Below, piece by piece: positions 18,732 to 26,632 of a stretch of DNA of 64,000 nt; position 1 is the first letter of the stretch, and every line of letters starts with the position of its first letter. The stretch is from Terrabacter sp. Root181 (GTDB lineage Bacteria; Actinomycetota; Actinomycetes; Actinomycetales; Dermatophilaceae): the NCBI RefSeq assembly GCF_001428505.1, contig NZ_LMHU01000009.1, positions 62,001-126,000 on the forward strand, in the 5' to 3' direction. The notes beneath the pieces are model-generated. The model worked only from the letters and a program-made list of their open reading frames with translations, did not search any database and had not been told where the DNA came from. The position numbers and the translations under genes are program-made.

Positions 18732-18863
18732 CTGGCAAACGGTAGCACAGGTGCCTCATATCACACTGATAGTAGTCAGTTAGCAACCATATAGCGGTCT
18801 ACACTGATCTCAGCGTCGATCGCCAGTCGGGCGGCGGGGCAACCACAACTAGAGAGTCAACCC
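18732..18863. promoter_or_regulatory. AT-rich divergent promoter spacer
   Basis: The spacer between the 82-residue hypothetical gene and the secreted-protein gene is far less GC-rich than its surroundings. It contains the palindrome CTGATAGTAGTCAG and two copies of ACACTGAT about 40 bases apart, suggesting a bound regulator. On the minus strand TTGCTA and TGATAT are spaced 17 bases. For the plus strand TACACT is a possible -10, with no good -35. Confidence 0.4.
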
Positions 18864-19478
18864 ATGCGCAAGACCATCCTCGGCCTCGTGGCCATCGCCG
18901 CGCTCGCCACCCCGCTCGCCTTCGCCTCCTCGGCCAACGCCGCCACGACCGCCCAGGCCGTGCCGACCGGCCATGCGATCTTCCACGCCACCCAGCCCTC
19001 GGGCAGCGGCGGCAACTGGCTCCACACGTACGACGTGGACGTGGCGGCGGGCGGCGGGTTCAGCGGCACCAACGTGATCAAAGGCCTCGACGGCGCAACG
19101 ATGGTCACAGTCAACGAGACCGTCAGCGGCCAGATCACCGACAAGAACAACGACGGCGTCAAGGAGGTCACCCTCGTAGCGATCCGCACCAGCGGCCTCT
19201 ACACGTTCGAGTGGAGCGTGACGGACGCGCCGATGGACGGCACGATCGACTCGATGACCGCCGGCACCACCTCCTACGCGACGGCTGTCGCCTGGACCGG
19301 TGGCCTGCTGCCGATCACATTCACCGCCCCGGAATTCCCCGTTGCGGCCACGGAGCCGGTGGTCGACAAGGACAACCACGGCGAGTACGTCTCCGGTGCT
19401 GCGCACGCTGGCATCACGGGCAAGGACTTGGCCGCGATCGCCAAGGACAAGACCCTGGTCGGCCCGTACATGGGCTGA
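18864..19478 (+). CDS. Secreted protein of unknown function
   Basis: 204 residues starting with a classical Sec signal peptide (MRKTILGLVAIAALATPLAF, cleavage near ANAA at residue 27). The mature protein is rich in Thr, Gly and Val with alternating strands, suggesting an all-beta domain; DKNNDGVKEV (about 93-102) resembles a calcium-binding DxNxDG loop. Only one cysteine-free chain is seen, with no membrane anchor or sorting signal, so it is probably released. I do not recognise a family. An own terminator follows at 19494, so it is a single transcription unit in the most accessory-looking part of the window. Confidence 0.7.
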   Translation: MRKTILGLVAIAALATPLAFASSANAATTAQAVPTGHAIFHATQPSGSGGNWLHTYDVDVAAGGGFSGTNVIKGLDGATMVTVNETVSGQITDKNNDGVKEVTLVAIRTSGLYTFEWSVTDAPMDGTIDSMTAGTTSYATAVAWTGGLLPITFTAPEFPVAATEPVVDKDNHGEYVSGAAHAGITGKDLAAIAKDKTLVGPYMG

Positions 19479-19493
19479 TCCACCGCATCGCCC

Positions 19494-19526
19494 AGCAGCC
19501 CGTCCCGCTTCGCGGGGCGGGCTGCT
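19494..19526 (+). terminator. Terminator hairpin after the secreted protein
   Basis: AGCAGCCCGTCCCGC pairs with GCGGGGCGGGCTGCT (19494-19508 and 19512-19526, one mismatch), leaving a tight TTC loop, 16 bases after the stop codon. Confidence 0.8.
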
Positions 19527-19690
19527 CTCGTGCCCGCCCGGACCCGGTGAGCGAGCACCGCTCACCCGGGCGGAGTTCACAGGCCGCCCGCTCGTCTCAG
19601 GTGTGCCGACGGTGGTTCGGCTCCGGCGCGGGTCGCCGAGCGCGCCGACGACCTCTAAGAGCTCGGCTCTGTCTCATTCAGCGACTCAAT

Positions 19691-19712
19691 TAGGTCAGAT
19701 GCGCCTGACCTA
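19691..19712 (+). promoter_or_regulatory. Perfect 8-bp inverted repeat upstream of the cysteine-rich gene
   Basis: TAGGTCAG (19691-19698) and CTGACCTA (19705-19712) are separated by six bases, a 22-bp palindromic operator-like site. It ends 15 bases before the GTG of the 58-residue gene, in an AT-rich stretch that also holds the presumed -10 region. The position suits a repressor, for example a metal or thiol sensor. Confidence 0.55.
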
Positions 19713-19727
19713 TTTACCATCGTCGTC

Positions 19728-19904
19728 GTGGGCAAGCTCAAGGCCAAGGACGTGGCGACGCTCAAGCCGAAGTCCAAGTGCTGCAAGGACAGTCCGCGGT
19801 GCACGAAGTGCCCCGTGGTGATCAAGCGTCTGTGCGCGCAGGACTGCGCCTCGATGTGCGGCAAGGACTTCAAGAAGGCCTTGGCCAAGGCCCGCAAGCG
19901 CTGA
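19728..19904 (+). CDS. 58-residue cysteine-rich basic protein
   Basis: A short gene with a GTG start at 19728 and stop at 19902. The product is very basic (Lys/Arg at both ends) and has seven cysteines: Cys18, Cys19, Cys25, Cys28, Cys36, Cys40, Cys44, in the order CC-x5-CxxCP-x7-C-x3-C-x3-C. The clean cysteine pattern and helical, lysine-rich ends indicate a real protein that binds zinc, another metal or an Fe-S cluster. I recall similar small proteins in other actinobacteria but cannot name a family or function. The upstream palindrome at 19691 suggests its own regulation. It ends 51 bases before the response-regulator gene. Confidence 0.65.
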   Translation: MGKLKAKDVATLKPKSKCCKDSPRCTKCPVVIKRLCAQDCASMCGKDFKKALAKARKR

Positions 19905-19916
19905 GAACCGAGCCGT

Positions 19917-19938
19917 TCCCAGCGAACTCCCAGCGAAC
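19917..19938 (+). promoter_or_regulatory. Two exact 11-bp direct repeats before the response regulator
   Basis: TCCCAGCGAAC occurs twice in direct succession (19917-19927, 19928-19938), 17 bases before the GTG of the OmpR-family regulator. An 11-bp direct-repeat spacing, one helical turn, is the usual binding geometry of OmpR/PhoB-family regulators, so autoregulation is likely. Confidence 0.55.
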
Positions 19939-19955
19939 ACCCGGAGACTGGGACG

Positions 19956-20678
19956 GTGGACATTCAGACAGCGTCGACACCCGAGGCCCGTTTGCTCGTC
20001 GTCGAGGACGAGCCGAACATCCGCGAGCTGCTCGCGACGTCACTGCGCTTCGCCGGGTTCGAGGTCGAGACGGCCGGCGACGGCACGACCGCCCTCGCCA
20101 TGGCCGCCGAGTCCGAGCCCGACCTCGTCGTGCTCGACGTCATGCTCCCCGACGTCGACGGCTTCGAGGTGACCCGGCGCCTGCGCGACCGCGGCCGCCA
20201 GCAGCCCATCGTCTTCGTCACCGCACGCGACGCGACGGGCGACAAGATCCAGGGCCTCACCGTGGGCGGCGACGACTACGTCACCAAGCCGTTCAGCCTC
20301 GAGGAGGTCATCGCCCGCATCCGGGCCGTGCTGCGCCGCACCCGCGGACAGGCCGACGAGGGCGCGACGCTGCGCTTCCACGACCTCGAGCTCAACGAGG
20401 ACTCGCACGAGGTGCGTCGCGGCGGCCGGGTCATCGACCTGTCCCCCACCGAGTTCAAGCTCCTGCGCTACCTGCTGCTCAACCCCAACCGCGTGCTCTC
20501 GAAGCTGCAGATCCTCGACCACGTCTGGGACTACGACTTCCGTGGCGAGTCCGGCATCGTCGAGTCCTACATCTCCTACCTCCGGCGCAAGATCGACGCC
20601 GACGGTCCCTCGCTCATCCACACCAAGCGCGGCGTGGGTTACGTTCTCCGGGTGCCCCCAGAGCTGACCACCCCCTGA
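19956..20678 (+). CDS. OmpR-family response regulator (MprA-like)
   Basis: 240 residues. Receiver domain 1-125: acidic pair in VVEDEP, phosphoacceptor Asp61 (VVLDVMLPDVDGF), Thr in FVTARD, Lys111 in YVTKPFS. Winged-helix DNA-binding domain 145-233: LSPTEFKLLRYLLLNPNRVLSKLQILDHVW, the recognition helix, and RGVGYVL. The GTG start is followed four bases after its stop by the sensor kinase, and a PepD-like protease comes next, the same order as mprA-mprB-pepD in mycobacteria. An envelope-stress role is therefore an inference. Confidence 0.92.
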   Translation: MDIQTASTPEARLLVVEDEPNIRELLATSLRFAGFEVETAGDGTTALAMAAESEPDLVVLDVMLPDVDGFEVTRRLRDRGRQQPIVFVTARDATGDKIQGLTVGGDDYVTKPFSLEEVIARIRAVLRRTRGQADEGATLRFHDLELNEDSHEVRRGGRVIDLSPTEFKLLRYLLLNPNRVLSKLQILDHVWDYDFRGESGIVESYISYLRRKIDADGPSLIHTKRGVGYVLRVPPELTTP

Positions 20679-20682
20679 CCGG

Positions 20683-22224
20683 ATGGCCGACCTGACCGCC
20701 CCGGCGGAGGACGCACCCCGCCCCGACGGAGGCCCGCGCGGGCGTTCCCTGATGAGCCGCCTGCGGGCCATGCCGCTGCGCTGGCGTCTGCTCGGGGTGA
20801 CGCTCGGCCTCGTCGCGGCCGCCCTCGCCGTGACCGCGCTCGTCGTGAGCGCCCTCCTCCGCGTCTACCTCGTGAACCAGACCGAGCAGGAGCTCGAGGT
20901 GTACGCCACGAGCCTCGCATCCGTCGACCTCTCCGAGCTGCAGCTCACCGGCTCACGGATGCCCACGAACTTCACCGCGCGCGTTCTCGACCTCTCGACC
21001 GGCGTGGTCGATTCGCTCGGCGAGGCGGCCTTGGTCGAGCCGGCGGTTGCCGCGATCCCGGTACCGAAGATGACCGACGCAAATGTCATCAACGCGACGA
21101 CGTTCGAGGTCGGCTCGACGAGTGGCGAGGGCCAGTGGCTGGCACTGGCTCGTCCCAACGATGAAGGCAGCGCCATCGTCGTCGTGGCCCTGCCTCTCAG
21201 GCCGCTTGAGGCCACCGTCAACCAGTTCCTCCTCTATGCCGGCGGCATCGGTGCCATCACGTTGCTGCTGACCGGGATCTGCGGCTGGTACCTCGTCGCC
21301 CGCACCTTCCGTCCGCTGACCCGCATCGAGGACACCGCCGCCCAGATCGCCGTCGGCGACCTCACCCAGCGCGTCGACGTGCCCGACACCGACGACGAGG
21401 TCGCCTCCCTCTCACGTTCGCTCAACGCGATGCTCGCCCGCATCGAGCAGAGCTTCGCCGTGCGTCAGGCCAACGAGGCGAAGATGCGCCGCTTCATCGC
21501 CGACGCCTCGCACGAGCTGCGCACCCCGCTCGCGGCGGTGGGCGGCTACGCCGAGCTCTACCGCCAGGGTGCGCTGCCGACGGCCGACGCCGTGACCGGG
21601 GCGATGGGGCGCATCGAGTCCGAGGCGCACCGGATGAGCGGCCTCGTCGAGGACCTGCTGACCCTCGCGCGGCTCGACGGCGAGCGCCCGCTCGAGCTGC
21701 AGACCGTCGACCTCGCCGTCCTCGCGGCCGACGCCGCGCAGGACGCCCGGACCATCGCGCCCGTCCGACACGTCGTCGCGACCGGCATCAACGGGCCCAT
21801 CGAGCCGACCGAGCTCGAGGCCGACGAGCAGCAGCTGCGCCAGGTGGTCACCAACCTCGTCACCAACGCGCGCGTCCACACCCCAGACGGCACCTCGATC
21901 GAGATCCTCGTCGGCCGCGTCGACGTCGCCCACGTCGCCCTTCACGTGCGCGACCACGGCGTCGGCGTCCCGGAGGCGGACCGGCAGAGCGTCTTCGAGC
22001 GCTTCTACCGCGCCGACTGGTCCCGCAGTCGCGGCCAGGGTGGCGGCAACGGCCTCGGCCTCGCAATCGTGCAGGCGATCGTCCAGGCCCACGGAGGCGA
22101 GGTGACGGTCCAGGAGACCCCCGGTGGTGGGGCGACCTTCGTCGTCGTGCTCCCGCTGCGGCCTGCCACCAGCCGGGGTGACCGGCATCACATGGTCGCC
22201 CGACAAGGCACAGCCGATTCCTAG
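20683..22224 (+). CDS. Sensor histidine kinase (MprB-like)
   Basis: 513 residues. TM1 about 36-60, an extracytoplasmic sensor loop about 61-180, TM2 about 182-206, HAMP about 207-260, dimerisation/phosphoacceptor domain with His277 in DASHELRTPLAAVGGY, then the ATPase: N box NLVTNARVHTP, G1 DHGVGVP, F box VFERFYRAD and G2 GNGLGLAIVQAIVQAHGG. Every motif needed for kinase activity is present. The sensor loop shows no recognised fold. Coupled to the response regulator four bases upstream. Confidence 0.92.
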   Translation: MADLTAPAEDAPRPDGGPRGRSLMSRLRAMPLRWRLLGVTLGLVAAALAVTALVVSALLRVYLVNQTEQELEVYATSLASVDLSELQLTGSRMPTNFTARVLDLSTGVVDSLGEAALVEPAVAAIPVPKMTDANVINATTFEVGSTSGEGQWLALARPNDEGSAIVVVALPLRPLEATVNQFLLYAGGIGAITLLLTGICGWYLVARTFRPLTRIEDTAAQIAVGDLTQRVDVPDTDDEVASLSRSLNAMLARIEQSFAVRQANEAKMRRFIADASHELRTPLAAVGGYAELYRQGALPTADAVTGAMGRIESEAHRMSGLVEDLLTLARLDGERPLELQTVDLAVLAADAAQDARTIAPVRHVVATGINGPIEPTELEADEQQLRQVVTNLVTNARVHTPDGTSIEILVGRVDVAHVALHVRDHGVGVPEADRQSVFERFYRADWSRSRGQGGGNGLGLAIVQAIVQAHGGEVTVQETPGGGATFVVVLPLRPATSRGDRHHMVARQGTADS

Positions 22225-22292
22225 GAACACCACAACCGGGTCCAAAGCTGGGTCGATGTCATGGAGTCAACAGACCAGAGCGAGGAGGAGCC

Positions 22293-23579
22293 ATGACCCT
22301 GGCACCTGAGGACCACACCCAGCAGATCCCGCAGGGCGGCTACTACAGCCAGTCCTCACCCCCCATGCCGCCGGCCCCGCCGACGCCGCCCCTGGGCGAG
22401 GGCAGCCGCCCGGCACCCAAGCGCGAGAGCCGTCTCGGCCAGACCGTCGGCGTCGCGCTGCTCGCTGCCGTCCTCGCGAGCGGGGGCACGTATGCCGCCA
22501 CGCAGCTCGGCGACCAGGGCACCGCCAGTGCGACGACGTCCGCCTCCTCGACGACGAACCAGAACCAGGGATCGTCGCCGACGGTCGTGCAGGGCAACGC
22601 CACCGCACCCGACTGGTCCGCCGTCTCCGCCGCCGTGACGCCGAGCGTCGTCAGCATCGACGTGACGACCCAGCAGGGGTCGGGCGCCGGCTCGGGCGTC
22701 GTCTTCGACAAGAGCGGCCACATCCTGACCAACAACCACGTCGTCGGCGACGCGACCGGCAACGGCGCCATCACCGTGACGCTGAACGACGGGCGCACCT
22801 ACGGCGCGACCATCGTCGGCACGGACCCCTCGACCGACCTGGCCGTCATCAAGCTCACCGACGGGCCGAGCGACCTGACGCCGATCACCCTCGGGGACTC
22901 CGAGGCCCTCAAGGTCGGCGACCCGGCCATGGCCGTGGGCAACCCGCTCGGCCTCTCGGGCACCGTCACCACCGGCATCGTGTCGGCGCTCAACCGCCCG
23001 GTCAGCACCGGCACGTCGAGCGAGTCCCCTCTCGGTCAGCAGCAGGCGACCGGTGACGAGGTCGTGACCAACGCCATCCAGACGTCGGCCGCGATCAACC
23101 CCGGCAACTCCGGCGGCGCGCTCGTCAACGCCAAGGGCGAGCTCATCGGCATCAACAGCTCGATCGCCTCGCTGGGACAGAGCTCGAGCGGCAGCCAGAG
23201 CGGCAACATCGGCATCGGCTTCGCGATCCCGGTCAAGGAGGCCAAGTCGATCGCCGACCAGCTCATCAAGAGCGGCAAGGCCCAGCACGCCTTCCTCGGG
23301 GTCAGCACCCGCGACACGGTCGTCTCCGACGGCAGCGCCAAGCGGGCCGGAGCCCAGGTCGTCTCGGTCAGCAGTGGCACTCCCGCAGCCAACGCCGGCA
23401 TCAAGAACGGCGACGTCATCATCGCCGTCGACGGCCAGCGCATCGACTCCGCGACGGCCCTCGTCGCCCAGATCCGCGAGATGACGGCCGGCGACAAGAC
23501 CACCCTCACGGTGATCCGCGACGGCGCCCGCCAGGACGTCCCCGTGACGCTCGCGGTCAAGCCGGCCAGCTCCAACTGA
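22293..23579 (+). CDS. Membrane-anchored HtrA-family serine protease (PepD-like)
   Basis: 428 residues. Order: Pro-rich cytoplasmic N-terminus (1-47), one transmembrane helix (about 49-70), a Ser/Thr linker, trypsin-like protease domain with the full triad His149 (TNNHVV), Asp182 (PSTDLAVI) and Ser273 (INPGNSGGAL), and a single C-terminal PDZ domain (about 335-425; GTPAANAGIKNGDVIIAVDG). This is the DegP/PepD design for degrading or chaperoning misfolded exported proteins. GAGGAGGAG precedes the ATG. It lies 68 bases after the kinase gene and is likely controlled by that two-component system. Confidence 0.93.
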   Translation: MTLAPEDHTQQIPQGGYYSQSSPPMPPAPPTPPLGEGSRPAPKRESRLGQTVGVALLAAVLASGGTYAATQLGDQGTASATTSASSTTNQNQGSSPTVVQGNATAPDWSAVSAAVTPSVVSIDVTTQQGSGAGSGVVFDKSGHILTNNHVVGDATGNGAITVTLNDGRTYGATIVGTDPSTDLAVIKLTDGPSDLTPITLGDSEALKVGDPAMAVGNPLGLSGTVTTGIVSALNRPVSTGTSSESPLGQQQATGDEVVTNAIQTSAAINPGNSGGALVNAKGELIGINSSIASLGQSSSGSQSGNIGIGFAIPVKEAKSIADQLIKSGKAQHAFLGVSTRDTVVSDGSAKRAGAQVVSVSSGTPAANAGIKNGDVIIAVDGQRIDSATALVAQIREMTAGDKTTLTVIRDGARQDVPVTLAVKPASSN

Positions 23580-23663
23580 CCGACGCTTCCACTTCGCACC
23601 GGGACACGGACAGGGTGACGACACGCTGGACGTGACCCGGGCGAGGCCAGCTCCTCCGAAACC

Positions 23664-23738
23664 GTATGCCGTCGGGCTCGCGCCCGTCCCCGCCACCACA
23701 CTCCGGTGGCCCGGACGGTCGCCGGCCCGGCGGCATAC
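23664..23738. repeat. Inverted pair of GTATGCCG octamers downstream of the protease gene
   Basis: GTATGCCG at 23664-23671 and CGGCATAC at 23731-23738 face each other 59 bases apart, with GC-rich sequence between that can fold. The pair lies between the HtrA and SDR genes and may serve as terminator. Confidence 0.55.
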
Positions 23739-23800
23739 GCCGTCTCCCGGCCGGGACCGCGGATTGGGGAGGGAGCGAGTCGCCCGCGTACCCTTGCGCG

Positions 23801-25321
23801 GTGAGTGAGACCGAGAACGAGCTGGACCCCGCTGCCGTCGTGCACCTCGACCCCGAGGACGTCGCGACGGCCGTGCGTGTGCTGGCCCTCGCGCCCTCGC
23901 TCGAGATCGACGACCCGGACTTCGAGACCCTGAAGCGGGCCGCGTCGCTGATGTACAAGCGGCTCAAGAAGGACCGGCGCAACGCGAAGACGTGGGCCGA
24001 GCGCAAGGCCGACCGGCAGGTCATCGAGTCGACGGCCACCGGATCGCCGATGCGGATCGACGACGAGACCAAGGGAATCCCCTTGGTGTCCAACGCGACC
24101 GGCGCCTTCGCCGGGGAGCTGGTCAACCCGCGCGGGTGCTACATCTGCAAGAACGACTACACGCTCGTCGACGCGTTCTACCACTGGCTCTGCCCCGACT
24201 GCGCGGCCCGCTCGCACGCCAAGCGCGACCAGCGCACCGACCTCACCGGCAAGCGCGCCCTGCTCACCGGCGGCCGCGCGAAGATCGGGATGTACATCGC
24301 CCTTCGCCTGCTCCGCGACGGCGCCCACACGACGATCACGACGCGCTTCCCCAAGGACGCGATGCGCCGCTTCTCCGCCATGGAGGACTCGGCCGACTGG
24401 ATCCACCGGCTCAAGATCGTCGGCATCGACCTGCGCGACCCCACCCAGGTCGTCGCCCTCGCCGACGAGGTGACGGCTGCCGGCCCGCTCGACATCCTCA
24501 TCAACAACGCCGCCCAGACGGTGCGCCGCTCCCCCGGCGCCTACAGCAACCTCGTCGAGCTCGAGACGGCGCCGCTCCCCGACGGCGTCGCCCTGCCCGA
24601 GATGGTGACCTTCGACCGGATCAGCGAGGCGCACCCGGCCTCGATCGCCGGGGCCCTCGGCACCCACGCCGTCGCGCACCACGACGGCGAGTCCCTCGAG
24701 CACGCCATCGCCGCCCAGACGGCCGCGTCGATGACGGCACTCGCCCTCACCGCCGGCCACGCGAGCCTCGAGGCGCACCGGGCAGGCACCGCCGTCGACG
24801 CGGGTGGCCTGCTGCCCGACCTGCAGCGGACGAACTCGTGGACGCAGAAGGTCGAGGAGGTCGACCCGCTCGAGCTGCTCGAGGTGCAGCTGTGCAACTC
24901 GACGGCGCCCTTCATCCTCGTCTCGCGGCTGCGTCCGGCGATGCGGGCCGCGGTCGCAGGTGGCGCGCGCCGCGCGTACGTCGTCAACGTGTCCGCCATG
25001 GAGGGCCAGTTCTCCCGCCGCTACAAGGGGCCCGGCCACCCGCACACGAACATGGCCAAGGCGGCGCTCAACATGATGACCCGCACGAGCGCGGGCGAGA
25101 TGTTCGAGACCGACCGCATCCTCATGACGGCCGTCGACACGGGCTGGATCACCGACGAGCGCCCGCACGACGAGAAGCTGCGCATCGCGGCCGAGGGCTG
25201 GCACGCGCCGCTCGACCTCGTCGACGGCGCGGCGCGGGTCTACGACCCGATCGTGCGCGGCGAGGCCGGCGACGATCTTTACGGCTGCTTCGTCAAGGAC
25301 TACGAGCCCAGCCCCTGGTGA
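23801..25321 (+). CDS. SDR-family protein with N-terminal zinc-ribbon extension
   Basis: 506 residues. The N-terminal 140 residues are helical and end in a likely zinc site: CYIC (Cys113, Cys116) and CPDC (Cys131, Cys134). The Rossmann domain begins near 150 with ALLTGGRAKIG, continues with INNAAQTVRRSPG (NNAA motif) and NVSAMEGQF (catalytic-Ser position). The usual YxxxK is replaced: the lysine in HPHTNMAKAAL has Thr four residues before it, so the catalytic tyrosine is missing or displaced (a Tyr lies in RRYKG). It may be a non-canonical oxidoreductase or a binding protein. The GTG at 23801 was chosen because upstream residues are non-conserved and Pro-rich. Confidence 0.75.
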   Translation: MSETENELDPAAVVHLDPEDVATAVRVLALAPSLEIDDPDFETLKRAASLMYKRLKKDRRNAKTWAERKADRQVIESTATGSPMRIDDETKGIPLVSNATGAFAGELVNPRGCYICKNDYTLVDAFYHWLCPDCAARSHAKRDQRTDLTGKRALLTGGRAKIGMYIALRLLRDGAHTTITTRFPKDAMRRFSAMEDSADWIHRLKIVGIDLRDPTQVVALADEVTAAGPLDILINNAAQTVRRSPGAYSNLVELETAPLPDGVALPEMVTFDRISEAHPASIAGALGTHAVAHHDGESLEHAIAAQTAASMTALALTAGHASLEAHRAGTAVDAGGLLPDLQRTNSWTQKVEEVDPLELLEVQLCNSTAPFILVSRLRPAMRAAVAGGARRAYVVNVSAMEGQFSRRYKGPGHPHTNMAKAALNMMTRTSAGEMFETDRILMTAVDTGWITDERPHDEKLRIAAEGWHAPLDLVDGAARVYDPIVRGEAGDDLYGCFVKDYEPSPW

Positions 25322-25468
25322 CTTCCGTCTCCGGCACCTGAACGGTTCGTGGAGCTTCTCAGGCACCCGGTGCCGGTAGGACTCCTCCACCCTCCCGCTC
25401 CGCGCCCATGGGCCGGAAATGTCAGGGCCGGGGCGCGCGCACGCCCACAAACGCGACAGTCGGTGCAC

Positions 25469-25495
25469 CGCCGGACAGTGGTATGCCGTCCGGCG
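25469..25495. repeat. Hairpin with GTATGCCG across its loop
   Basis: CGCCGGAC (25469-25476) pairs with GTCCGGCG (25488-25495); the octamer GTATGCCG at 25481 overlaps the loop and stem. It lies between the SDR and VOC genes, downstream of the first. Confidence 0.6.
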
Positions 25496-25519
25496 CGCTT
25501 GGGGCGTAGCGTCCCGTCC

Positions 25520-25918
25520 ATGATCACTGCCGTCCACAACCTCGTGTACTCCGACGACGCGGCGGCGACGCGGGCCTTCTTCCGCGACGTCCTCCAGTGG
25601 CCCTTCGTCACCGACGACGACTCGGACGGGGCCGACGACACCGATGCCTGGCTCATCTTCGGGACGGGTCCGAGTGAGCTCGGGGTGCACCCGACCCGCG
25701 GCCCTCAGGGCTCGTCGTGGACCTCCCCACGGCACCATGCCATCTCGCTCATGTGCGACGACTTGCGCCTGACGATGGCTGAGCTCGTCTCGCGCGGAGC
25801 GGTCTTCACGACCGACCCCACCGACCACGGCTACGGCCTCGTCGTCATGATGGCGGTGCCCGGTGCGGACGACATCCAGCTCTACGAGCCCCGCCACACC
25901 ACCGCCTACGACCGCTGA
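25520..25918 (+). CDS. VOC-family (glyoxalase/bleomycin-resistance fold) protein
   Basis: 132 residues, a single vicinal-oxygen-chelate domain. It opens with the standard AVHNLVYSDDAAATRAFFRDVL and ends with PGADDIQLYEPRH, the position of the metal-binding glutamate. A central HHAISLMCDD block provides histidines. Could be a dioxygenase, isomerase or antibiotic-binding protein; the specificity is not readable. Confidence 0.8.
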   Translation: MITAVHNLVYSDDAAATRAFFRDVLQWPFVTDDDSDGADDTDAWLIFGTGPSELGVHPTRGPQGSSWTSPRHHAISLMCDDLRLTMAELVSRGAVFTTDPTDHGYGLVVMMAVPGADDIQLYEPRHTTAYDR

Positions 25919-25950
25919 CCTTCCGCGGACGCACGATCTCGGGACGCCGG

Positions 25951-25995
25951 GTCGTGGAGATCTGCCGGCGCCTGGTGCCGGAGGATCTCCACGAC
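25951..25995. terminator. Convergent terminator hairpin, perfect 12-bp outer stem
   Basis: GTCGTGGAGATC (25951-25962) pairs perfectly with GATCTCCACGAC (25984-25995). It lies between the convergent VOC and GNAT genes. Its 45-base size and TCG-GG-GATC ends resemble the hairpins at 14173-14284. Confidence 0.7.
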
Positions 25996-26089
25996 CTCGC
26001 CGGGTCGTCGGCCCTCGGCGAGTGGACGTCGCATGGTGCGCGGCTGCCGACGGACCGGGCCGTCCGACGCCGCGGAGTCGGGTGGACAC

Positions 26090-26632
26090 TCAGCCGGGCG
26101 AGCCGTCGCGTCGCGGTGCGGCCAGCCGCTTGGCGTACCAGACCTCGGCGTAGTCGCCCTCGTTGAAGGCCGGCACCTCGACGAAGCCGTGGCGCAGGTA
26201 CAACGCCCGGGCCTCGACGAGGTCGAGCCGGGTGTCGAGCCGGACCGTCGTCGCACCCAGGTCGCGCGCGGCCTCCTCCGCCGCGGCCAGCAGCGCAGCC
26301 GCGAGACCGGAGCCCCTGACCTCCGGCCGCACGAACATCCGCTTGACCTCGGCGACGTCGGGCCGGTCGGGCACGAGCCGCACTCCCACGCAGCCGACGA
26401 GCCGTTCGCCGGACCGGGCGACGACGAAGGCACCGGTCGGCGGCGCGAGGTCGTCGCTCGGCATCTCGGCGAGGCTCTGCTCGATCTCCTCCGGTGTCGA
26501 GTCGCGGTCCTCGTGCAGCCGGAACCAGCGGTCGCTGACGTCGACGAGGTAGTCGCGCAGCAGGACGGCCGACTCCGCCGACGCGACGTCGGCGCGCTCG
26601 ACGGCCCACCCGGCCCCGGACGCCCGGCTCAC
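26090..26632 (-). CDS. GNAT-family N-acetyltransferase
   Basis: 180 residues with a GNAT core: GAFVVARSGERLVGCVGVRLV, the acetyl-CoA pyrophosphate loop VRPEVRGSGLAAALL (R/Q-x-x-G-x-G/A-like), and ARALYLRHGFVEVPAFN. The substrate is unknown. The GTG start overlaps the stop of the upstream nucleotidyltransferase gene by GTGA, so they form an operon; paired GNAT and nucleotidyltransferase genes often act on small molecules or antibiotics, but nothing here proves it. Confidence 0.8.
   Translation of the reverse strand: MSRASGAGWAVERADVASAESAVLLRDYLVDVSDRWFRLHEDRDSTPEEIEQSLAEMPSDDLAPPTGAFVVARSGERLVGCVGVRLVPDRPDVAEVKRMFVRPEVRGSGLAAALLAAAEEAARDLGATTVRLDTRLDLVEARALYLRHGFVEVPAFNEGDYAEVWYAKRLAAPRRDGSPG

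Noticed and set aside
23036-26089. A 1017-codon minus-strand frame across HtrA, SDR and VOC genes
   Set aside because: Runs over three well-supported genes on the other strand; composition is the shadow of GC-rich codons.
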